Source: an uncultured Porphyromonadaceae bacterium
GTDB lineage: Bacteria; Bacteroidota; Bacteroidia; Bacteroidales; Muribaculaceae
Assembly (NCBI GenBank): GCA_900555165.1
Contig: USKE01000166.1
Coordinates: 1-5,027, forward strand
DNA: 5,027 bases
Direction of reading: 5' to 3'
The stretch's first letter is position 1. Each line of letters opens with the position of its first letter. Below, piece by piece: positions 1 to 5,027 of this stretch. The notes under the pieces are model-generated. The model ran no database searches and had not been told where the DNA came from. It saw only the letters and a program-made list of their open reading frames with translations. The translations under genes were made by a program, and so were the position numbers.

Positions 1-11
1 TTACCACAGCT

Positions 12-65
12 GCGCGCACCTACGGCGCGCTTGCAGTGGCCTGGAATCTTGCGCCACTACGTGGC
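12..65. repeat. Cluster of small inverted repeats
   Basis: GCGCGC at 12-17 pairs with GCGCGC at 25-30 around a 7-base loop. AGTGGC at 35-40 pairs with GCCACT at 53-58 around a 12-base loop. The same GCCAC (53-57) can instead pair with GTGGC at 61-65 across a 3-base loop, so two alternative hairpins compete for it. No T-run follows any of them, so a simple intrinsic terminator is unlikely. They could be secondary structure near the end of a mobile element or in the 3' region of an upstream transcript; the function is unknown. Confidence 0.4.
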
Positions 66-80
66 TTATGCTTCGCGTTT

Positions 81-118
81 CCGGTGACCGGCACTTACTT
101 GGACATGTTTACCGGACA
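81..118. repeat. ACCGG-containing direct repeats
   Basis: TGACCGGCAC (85-94) and TTACCGGACA (109-118) are imperfect direct repeats whose starts lie 24 bases apart, and CCGGT at 81-85 is the inverse complement of their ACCGG core. The second copy ends where the AT-rich region begins. Such spaced repeats can be transposase binding sites at an element end, but a regulator binding site is equally possible from the sequence alone. Confidence 0.35.
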
Positions 119-177
119 CCAATAAATAAAAATAACGATGAGTTGATGATTTTGAGATAATATAGATGAATATCATA

Positions 178-206
178 GTTTTATTCCAAGGATATTTGTA
201 CCTTTG
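178..206 (+). promoter_or_regulatory. Candidate Bacteroidota-type promoter for the dinD remnant
   Basis: TACCTTTG at 199-206 is an exact match to the Bacteroidota -7 consensus TAnnTTTG, lying 28 bases before the ATG at 235. The expected -33 element (TTTG) is only loosely represented by the GTTTT run at 178-182, with a spacer a few bases shorter than usual. It sits in an AT-rich stretch (about 119-234) that otherwise contains no gene. Transcription would start near 212-215, leaving a leader of roughly 20 bases. Confidence 0.45.
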
Positions 207-234
207 TATAATAGCAATAAACTGATACTCCGGA

Positions 235-543
235 ATGGGAACACGCTTGACTAAAAAGGCCAGAGAAACATTTGAAGCCATCAGACATCTTGACTCTGAG
301 AACGTAGAGTTTTGGACCGCCCGTGAATTGGCGCAGGCTCTGCAATATTCCGATTACCGAAACTTTCTTGAGGTTGCGCGCAAAGCATGGAAAGCATGTC
401 ATAACAGCGGGATTAATCCGGCCGACCATTTTGTTGTGGTCACCGAAAAGGTTTATATAGGTTCAGGTGCTGAACGTCAGATAGATAATATTCATATTAG
501 TCGAGGCGCAAGTCGCTTTTGCGTGCAGAACGCATATTTTTAA
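235..543 (+). pseudogene. dinD: Truncated DinD-like protein (N-terminal fragment)
   Basis: The 102-residue product matches the N-terminal part of DNA damage-inducible protein D, a family of about 270-280 residues that is SOS-induced in E. coli and whose biochemical role is not well settled. Family hallmarks are visible in order: FEAI at 13-16, W27-x-AREL at 27-32 (family W-SAR-L), QYSDYRNF at 37-44, KACHNSG at 53-59, DHF at 64-66 and IGSGAERQI at 75-83. The expected SRYACYLxVQN motif is degraded to SRGASRFCVQN (89-99), with usually conserved Y, C and Y replaced. After QNA the protein ends in YF and a stop, so the conserved QTYFAxQTR region and the whole C-terminal half are missing, and no continuation is seen in other frames before the next gene at 576. 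The start is the ATG following a candidate promoter, with no strong ribosome binding site. The AT-richer composition than neighbouring genes suggests acquired DNA. A short functional protein is possible, but a decaying remnant is more likely. Confidence 0.7.
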
Positions 544-575
544 TCAGTTTATTCATTATGTAATCCTGAGAGAGT

Positions 576-1649
576 ATGATACGGCCGTTGCAGGGGATGA
601 GGTTCTTTTTTGCGATTTTTGTGTTGCTGTCGCATTACGGCGACGGCACGTGGGGGCGCCTGTATGCCGGCGGTAATGTGGGGGTATCTTACTTTTTCAT
701 GCTCAGCGGGTTTGTGCTGGCGCTCGGATATAAAGACCGGCTCACGGGCGATGCGCGGAAGGGATTCTCCAAGACCGGATTCTGGCGACGCCGTTGCTCG
801 AAGATATTCCTGCCACACTGGCTGTGCCTGATAGCCACGTTGCTGTCGTGCCCCTGGACGCTGACGACTCTGCACGAGCTGTGGCCCTCGGCCCTGCTGT
901 TGCAGGCATGGTTTCCCGACCCTGACATAGCGCTGGCCGGAAACAGGGTGTCGTGGTTCCTCTCGGCGATGCTGTTCCTTTATTTCCTGTTCCCGTTCAT
1001 TGCACCCCCGTTGCTGAGGGCATCTCCGCGCAGGTCGCTGGTCATCACGGCGGTGACGCTGGTGGCCTATCTGCCGGTGATGTTCGCCATGCCCACCGAT
1101 GCCGAGAATGGCGGCAGCACCTTCATAGAGATGTGGCTCTATATCTTCCCCCCGACAAGGATTTTCGAGTTCGTATTCGGCATAGAACTTTTCGGGCTGT
1201 ATGAAATGCTGAAAGGGCGTGTCGACATTTCGGCGAAACGTGCCACCGTGGCCGAGGCTGTGGCTGTGCTTGTGGTGCTTGCCACGGTGCCGGTGTTCTA
1301 CATGCTTGAGGAACGCTATAATACGGCTCTGCTGTTTTTCGTGCCCACGGCGCTGATAATCCTGGTGATGGCGCTTACCGAGGGGCGCCCCGGTGCGGTG
1401 AGCCGTTTTTTTACAAGCCGTGCCATGATGTGGCTCGGCGGAATCTCATTCGAGTTTTATCTTGTGCATCTGACTGTGCTCTACGTCATCGAACAGTTTT
1501 ACCGCAAGGCAGGCATATCTATGCCGTATGTGCCGGGGTTGCTGATTCTCATAGGGCTGTCGGTGATAGTGGCGGTGGGGCTAAAGTACGTCGTGGAGAT
1601 GACGCACAAAGGGGCACGCCGCATTATGGGTGGTGCAACCGACAGATGA
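576..1649 (+). CDS. Acyltransferase family 3 membrane protein (OafA/YrhL-like)
   Basis: This 357-residue integral membrane protein belongs to the acyltransferase-3 family, which moves acyl groups (often acetyl) across the inner membrane onto sugars of O-antigen, capsule, exopolysaccharide or other glycans. Family signatures appear in order: LQGMRFF followed by the conserved His20 in the first membrane segment; VGVSYFFMLSGFVLALGY at 35-52 (family GVxxFFxLSGF); RRRCSKIFLPHW at 71-82, the basic R-x-x-RI-x-P loop; SWFLSAMLFLYFLFP at 126-140 (family W-LS-x-x-x-YLxxP); PPTRIFEFVFGI at 192-203; and LGGISFEFYLVHLTV at 287-301. About ten hydrophobic segments fit the family and there is no signal peptide or extra SGNH domain. 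The ATG at 576 has only a weak AGAGAG upstream, and the N-terminus is as short as expected for the family. It starts 32 bases after the dinD remnant and may share its transcript, as I find no clear promoter of its own. The acceptor cannot be told: no glycosyltransferases are in view. Confidence 0.9.
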   Translation: MIRPLQGMRFFFAIFVLLSHYGDGTWGRLYAGGNVGVSYFFMLSGFVLALGYKDRLTGDARKGFSKTGFWRRRCSKIFLPHWLCLIATLLSCPWTLTTLHELWPSALLLQAWFPDPDIALAGNRVSWFLSAMLFLYFLFPFIAPPLLRASPRRSLVITAVTLVAYLPVMFAMPTDAENGGSTFIEMWLYIFPPTRIFEFVFGIELFGLYEMLKGRVDISAKRATVAEAVAVLVVLATVPVFYMLEERYNTALLFFVPTALIILVMALTEGRPGAVSRFFTSRAMMWLGGISFEFYLVHLTVLYVIEQFYRKAGISMPYVPGLLILIGLSVIVAVGLKYVVEMTHKGARRIMGGATDR

Positions 1650-1652
1650 GCC

Positions 1653-1674
1653 GTCATTCCTCGCGCGGAATGGC
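1653..1674. terminator. Hairpin at the convergent gene junction, possible bidirectional terminator
   Basis: CATTCC at 1655-1660 pairs with GGAATG at 1667-1672 around the loop TCGCGC, and the stem extends by a T-G wobble (1654/1673) and a G-C pair (1653/1674). It begins 4 bases after the acyltransferase stop and covers the last codons of the methyltransferase. It is the only obvious structure that could end both transcripts here. Neither side is followed by a T-run, so it is not a classical intrinsic terminator; it may work with Rho, stabilise 3' ends, or be chance. Confidence 0.3.
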
Positions 1675-3084
1675 CGAGAGGATGCGCCAGGGGGCCGGAT
1701 ACAGGTTGTTCGAGCGGTTTCCGAGATTTTTCACGAACCCTAACGGCACGTTGTCGTGCGTGAGCAATATGTAGCCGCGGGGGGTGCCCTCAGGCAGAGT
1801 TATGGCATCGCGACGCAGGTATTTGAGCGTTGTGTCGCGGTCAATTTCAACCCGTGCGAACGCATCAGCCGACAGCATGGGCGAGAGTGCAAGCGCATGT
1901 GCCGGGATGGCGTCGCGTCCTTTCACAGTGGCTATTTCTGTTCCTGCGTGAATTATGTCGAGCTCGCGGTCAAGCGCCTGGTACAGCGCTGTATATGGCT
2001 TTGGAATACCATAGATGGTATCGCCGCGCATCACAAGGTCTGTCTCGGCCCCGCCGTCGGCAAGCCATGCGGCGGTTTCACGCGCGCAGGGCACCGCGCC
2101 CGAGCCGTTGTTTTTGCCCTTGTTTTTCCCTTTGTTCTTTTTGTCGGATTTCCCGCTTTCAGTATCTGTTCCGGCCTGGTCGCCCGGTTTCTGCATTACG
2201 CTTACAAACAGTCCCTCGCCGCGCACACGTCCCGGCAGGAACCTCAGCGCCTCTACCCCCGGTTCTATGGCGCCGGCCACTCCGGGCAACGCGCAGTCAA
2301 GAGCGACGGATACCGGCAGGGCGTCGTTTTCGGCTATGAAAGCCGAAACGATATGCTCATCCTCTTCGGTATTGAAGGTGCAGGTAGAGTAGACGAGATA
2401 GCCGCCCGGCCTGAGTGCTGGCCACACGTTATTGAGTATCTCCCGCTGTCGGGCTGCACATTCGGCCACGAGTGCCGGAGTCCACTGGCTGCGGGCGGTG
2501 GCGTCTTTGCGCATCATTCCTTCGCCAGAACAGGGGGCATCGACGATGATTATGTCGAAGGTCTGGCGCAGACGTCTGAAACGGCGTGTATCGCCCCGGC
2601 TCACTATCGCAGTCAGTGGCACGCTCCATTTGATGATATTCTCTTTCAGTATTTCGGCACGGCGGAAATCAAACTCGTTGGCCACCACAGCCGAGCCTGA
2701 GGGCAGGGCGTCGATGGCACACAGTGTCTTGCCCCCGGGGGCTGCGCAGGCGTCCAGCAGGGTAAGCGGTCCGTCGCCCAGGCGTCGGGAGAGTTCACTG
2801 ACAATGGGGTATATGATCATTGAGGAGGCATCCTGCACGTAATACCGCCCCTGGTGCAGCGACGGGTCGAACGTGAACGCCGGCCTGTCAGCCAGATACA
2901 TGCCTCCGGGGCACCAGGGTACTTCGCCGTCGGTGACGACACCGGCCGGAATGGCGCCTTTGCGCGGGTTTATACGCACCGATCCCTCAGGCTCGGTTGT
3001 GGCGAGTGCCTCGGCAAGCCCCTCGAAAGCATCTATACCCTCAAGCGAGGCAATAAAGTCGGGTTTCAGCGGTGTACCGGTCAT
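1654..3084 (-). CDS. rsmF: RsmF-like 16S rRNA (cytosine-5) methyltransferase with PUA-like C-terminus
   Basis: This 476-residue NOL1/NOP2/Sun (RsmB/RsmF) family enzyme uses S-adenosylmethionine to methylate C5 of a cytosine in RNA; E. coli RsmF (YebU) modifies 16S rRNA C1407. The N-terminal region carries SVRINPRKG at 35-43, and YYVQDASSM at 81-89 leads into the catalytic domain. The SAM-binding motif DACAAPGGKT is at 111-120. Motif IV DAPCSGEGMMRK is at 182-193 (Cys185, product-release role in the family). Motif VI YSTCTFNTEEDE is at 232-243, where Cys235 is the expected nucleophile. A lysine/glycine/asparagine-rich linker (about 300-330) separates this from a C-terminal RNA-binding PUA-like region with LKYLRRDAI and PLGFVKNLGNRSNNLYP near the end. 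Length and domain order fit Bacteroidota RsmF proteins. The first ATG overlaps the stop of the upstream pgpH-like gene (ATGA), supporting this start and translational coupling. The exact target cytosine is inferred from the family, not seen. Confidence 0.92.
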   Translation of the reverse strand: MTGTPLKPDFIASLEGIDAFEGLAEALATTEPEGSVRINPRKGAIPAGVVTDGEVPWCPGGMYLADRPAFTFDPSLHQGRYYVQDASSMIIYPIVSELSRRLGDGPLTLLDACAAPGGKTLCAIDALPSGSAVVANEFDFRRAEILKENIIKWSVPLTAIVSRGDTRRFRRLRQTFDIIIVDAPCSGEGMMRKDATARSQWTPALVAECAARQREILNNVWPALRPGGYLVYSTCTFNTEEDEHIVSAFIAENDALPVSVALDCALPGVAGAIEPGVEALRFLPGRVRGEGLFVSVMQKPGDQAGTDTESGKSDKKNKGKNKGKNNGSGAVPCARETAAWLADGGAETDLVMRGDTIYGIPKPYTALYQALDRELDIIHAGTEIATVKGRDAIPAHALALSPMLSADAFARVEIDRDTTLKYLRRDAITLPEGTPRGYILLTHDNVPLGFVKNLGNRSNNLYPAPWRILSAIPREE

Positions 3085-3090
3085 TTTTTC
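3081..3090 (-). promoter_or_regulatory. ATGA stop-start overlap with A6 run (translational coupling site)
   Basis: On the minus strand the sequence reads G-AAAAAA-TGA: the upstream HD-domain gene ends Lys-Lys-stop, and the last A of the run plus TG forms the ATG of the methyltransferase. There is no Shine-Dalgarno sequence just upstream; the region is A-rich, as is common before Bacteroidota starts. Ribosomes finishing the first protein probably reinitiate here. The A6 run also makes ribosomal or polymerase slippage conceivable; a -1 shift would fuse the two proteins. Confidence 0.7.
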
Positions 3091-5027
3091 GTATCGGTTG
3101 ATGTGGCCGCGGCGGGTGTGGCGCCTGCGGTGCGTCTGGCGTCGTCGGGGTACGATATACGCGCGTGATACATCGACTTCAGGCGCTGGATGAACGTGTT
3201 CTTTATGGCGGCGATGTCGCGGAACGACAGCGGCGACTCGGCATGCAGGCCGTCGGCTATCTGTCCGTCGATGAGCTTGTTCACCAGTGCTGTAATGGCT
3301 TTGTCGCTGTGGTCAGTCATCGAACGCGATGCGGCCTCGACCGAGTCTGCCATCATGAGCAGTGACGCCTCTTTGGTCTGCGGATTAGGCCCGGGGTATG
3401 TGAACGGTGTCGGGTCGATCTCCTCATCGGGATGTGCGCGCTGTTCCATGGTGTAGAAATATTTGGCGCGTCCGCAGCCGTGGTGCTGTGGTATGAGGTC
3501 GCGCAACGCCTGCGGCAGTTTGGCTTTGTCGGCGCGGCGCAGGCCGTCGGTTACATGCCCAATCACGATTTTGGCGCTCTGTGCCGGGGTGAGGGCGTCG
3601 TGTGGATTGACACCGTGCTGGTTTTCGGTGAAGAACGCCGGGTTGTCGATCTTGCCGATGTCGTGGTAAAGGGCGCCTGCACGCACCAGCTGCACGTTGG
3701 CTCCGATGCGGTGTGCGGCCTCCGACGCCAGGTTGCTCACGGCCATGGAGTGCTGGAAGGTACCGGGGCATTCGGTCGAGAGTTTGCGCAGAACGGGGTT
3801 GTTTATGTCAGAAAGCTCTACAAGGGTCATCACCGACACCATGTTGAAAGTCTTCTCAAACACGAAGATGAGGATGTAGGCCAGTGAGGTCAGGAACGAG
3901 CTGATGGCGAAATATCCGATCAGGCGTCCGGAGGCCGAGGTCATGGTGCCGCTCGACAGCAGTTCGACCGACACATAGCTTATCGTGTAGCAGAAAAACG
4001 CCACAACGGCGGCCACAAGCAGTTCCGAGCGTTTTGAAATCTCGCGCAGCGAGAACATCACGGCGCACCCCGACACTATCTCGACGAAGATGAACTCGAA
4101 CTGGAAATTGGCCGTGACGGCGCAGAGCATCACCTCCATCACATATACCCAGAAGGCGGTGCGGGCGTTGAAGAAAACCAGTACCACCGCCGGCACCATG
4201 ATTAGGGGAGCCATGTAGATACCTGCCGTAAATGTGCGCCCGAGCACCACGGCACAGATGAAGAATCCGGCCATAAGAATCAGTATGGCCGTGATGCGTT
4301 TGATATCGAGCCACTCGGGGTGGTAGAAGTGGAAATAGAGGTAGATCAGAGCGAATATCGAGCAGACGAATATCAGGCGCCCGAGCAGCGTGAGCAGTTC
4401 GTGCGGACGGTCGTTGGCGCTCTGTTTGTCGAGGGTCTGTTCGTATGAGCGCAGAATGCCGTAGAGCTGGGGTGTGACGATGTCGCCGCGGTCGATGATG
4501 CGTTCACCTTTCTGTATCACGCCGATACCGGCTATCACAGGCTGGAGCAGTGTCTCGCGGTAAAGCGAGGTTGCCTCTTTGTCCTCCACGATGTTGGGCT
4601 GCAGCAGTCCGGCCAGGTCGAGGGCCTGGATTGCTGCGCGGTCAGGACTGTCGTGGAATATGCTGTCGAGCATCGCGTAGGCGTCGCGCTGCGAAATGAA
4701 GTCTTTTGTGGGGTAGGTGACATTCTCGTTGTTCTCCGAGAACTTCACTTCGGTGAGTGCGCCGGCGGCGATGGCAGATGCGGCGGTCTGGTCGGTGATG
4801 CCGCGGTCATAAAGCCGTCCGACGATTGTGGCGAGGCGGTTGCGCGTGTGTGCCGACAGCGAGTGGCTTGCGTTCACGGCTCCGAGCATGCGCGCCTCGG
4901 CCTCTTTGTCGCGCCTGAAAATCGGCACCATAGAACGGTCTATCGAGTCGGTCATGGCGTTTATGGTGGCCGAGTCGCGGTAGACTGTGATATCGAACGG
5001 CGCCGTCAGCAGCGTGTTTGACCAGGG
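3081..5027 (-). CDS. pgpH: PgpH-like 7TM HD-domain phosphodiesterase, N-terminus cut by the window edge
   Basis: The reading frame is open through the right edge. The 24 codons upstream of the internal ATG at 4955 contain LLTAPFD, a segment conserved in Bacteroidota homologues, so that ATG is not the real start; roughly the first transmembrane segment is missing. Numbering from that ATG, an extracytoplasmic 7TMR-HDED-type domain covers about 1-180 and ends with GERIIDRGDIVTPQLYGIL (150-168). Seven hydrophobic segments follow at about 187-211, 220-239, 244-262, 266-284, 286-303, 311-333 and 345-370. A cytoplasmic HD domain (about 385-565) has all expected metal ligands: His402 in TFQHS, His431-Asp432 in HDIGK, His467 in GHV and His491-His492 in QHHG, plus MADSVEAASRS. 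PgpH of Listeria hydrolyses c-di-AMP to pApA; this is the likely reaction, inferred from family. The last ~20 residues are an Ala/Thr-rich tail. It is the upstream gene of an operon with the rRNA methyltransferase, overlapping it by 4 bases; its promoter is outside the window. Confidence 0.92.
   Translation of the reverse strand, partial: PWSNTLLTAPFDITVYRDSATINAMTDSIDRSMVPIFRRDKEAEARMLGAVNASHSLSAHTRNRLATIVGRLYDRGITDQTAASAIAAGALTEVKFSENNENVTYPTKDFISQRDAYAMLDSIFHDSPDRAAIQALDLAGLLQPNIVEDKEATSLYRETLLQPVIAGIGVIQKGERIIDRGDIVTPQLYGILRSYEQTLDKQSANDRPHELLTLLGRLIFVCSIFALIYLYFHFYHPEWLDIKRITAILILMAGFFICAVVLGRTFTAGIYMAPLIMVPAVVLVFFNARTAFWVYVMEVMLCAVTANFQFEFIFVEIVSGCAVMFSLREISKRSELLVAAVVAFFCYTISYVSVELLSSGTMTSASGRLIGYFAISSFLTSLAYILIFVFEKTFNMVSVMTLVELSDINNPVLRKLSTECPGTFQHSMAVSNLASEAAHRIGANVQLVRAGALYHDIGKIDNPAFFTENQHGVNPHDALTPAQSAKIVIGHVTDGLRRADKAKLPQALRDLIPQHHGCGRAKYFYTMEQRAHPDEEIDPTPFTYPGPNPQTKEASLLMMADSVEAASRSMTDHSDKAITALVNKLIDGQIADGLHAESPLSFRDIAAIKNTFIQRLKSMYHARISYPDDARRTAGATPAAATSTDTKK

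Larger units (their letters stand above)
1..118. mobile_element. Possible insertion-sequence end (IS21-like?), low confidence
   Basis: This GC-rich stretch has no recognisable gene and stops abruptly where AT-rich DNA begins near 119-120. Its last part contains two related blocks, TGACCGGCAC (85-94) and TTACCGGACA (109-118), plus an inverted CCGGT at 81-85. Short repeated blocks near the termini and a terminal dinucleotide CA (TG on the other strand) are known for IS21-family elements, and the stretch ends in ACA at 118. That resemblance and the composition break are the only support: no istA or istB coding sequence is in the window and no target duplication can be tested. A plus-strand frame open from the left edge to a TAA at 123-125 would encode about 40 residues that I do not recognise; it could be the tail of an upstream gene instead of IS DNA. 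Confidence 0.25.

Noticed and set aside
1..120. tRNA gene or integron attC site suggested by the stacked hairpins
   Set aside because: The stems do not form a cloverleaf with an acceptor arm and T-arm consensus, and no attC core sites (GTTRRRY and RYYYAAC) are present.
119..234. Invertible (phase-variable) promoter
   Set aside because: Inverted repeats flanking the TACCTTTG promoter were looked for and none of useful length was found, and no recombinase gene is in view.
66..281. Minus-strand 71-codon open frame across the left AT-rich region
   Set aside because: It crosses the GC/AT composition boundary and the candidate promoter, resembles no family I know, and overlaps the start of the DinD-like frame on the other strand.
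1756..2700. A long plus-strand open frame (314 codons) opposite the methyltransferase
   Set aside because: It lies wholly antisense to a clearly recognised RsmF gene with all catalytic motifs, its translation shows no domain, and GC-rich coding DNA commonly leaves such antisense open frames.
3856..4314. A 152-codon minus-strand open frame inside the PgpH-like gene
   Set aside because: It is in another frame of the transmembrane region of PgpH, rich in His and Arg with no recognisable fold, so it is a shadow of the real gene.
4953..4955. ATG at 4955 as the start of the HD-domain gene
   Set aside because: The frame stays open to the window edge and the upstream codons encode a conserved family segment (LLTAPFD), so the gene begins outside the window.

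Overview
The window looks like the chromosome of a Bacteroidales bacterium, probably a fairly GC-rich one such as a Muribaculaceae member; the family-level guess is weak. The reasons are a Bacteroidota-type -7 box (TACCTTTG, consensus TAnnTTTG), start codons without strong Shine-Dalgarno sequences, and the style of the two conserved proteins on the minus strand: an RsmF-like rRNA methyltransferase with a C-terminal PUA-like region, and a 7TM HD phosphohydrolase of the PgpH type.

Layout from left to right. Positions 1-118 are GC-rich and hold several small inverted repeats and a pair of ACCGG-containing direct repeats ending in ACA. No convincing gene is visible there, and it may be the edge of an insertion sequence (low confidence). 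From about 119 the composition turns sharply AT-rich and carries a candidate promoter. It leads into a plus-strand ORF at 235-543 that matches only the N-terminal third of DinD (DNA damage-inducible protein D) and ends abruptly, so it is probably a decaying remnant. A plus-strand acyltransferase-3 family membrane protein follows at 576-1649.

The right two thirds are minus strand: a PgpH-like membrane HD-domain phosphodiesterase (3081-5027, running off the right edge) followed by an RsmF-like 16S rRNA m5C methyltransferase (1654-3084). Their ends overlap as ATGA, so they are almost certainly one operon with coupled translation. The acyltransferase and the methyltransferase converge with only 4 bases between their stop codons, and a small hairpin sits at that junction.

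The picture is a housekeeping operon (c-di-AMP turnover plus rRNA modification) abutting an accessory stretch made of a possible IS edge, a truncated dinD and a surface-polysaccharide-type acyltransferase. I see no complete new defence, mobile or regulatory system. The points most worth a second look are the left edge and dinD remnant, the tight convergent junction, and the PgpH-RsmF coupling with its A6 run before the stop.
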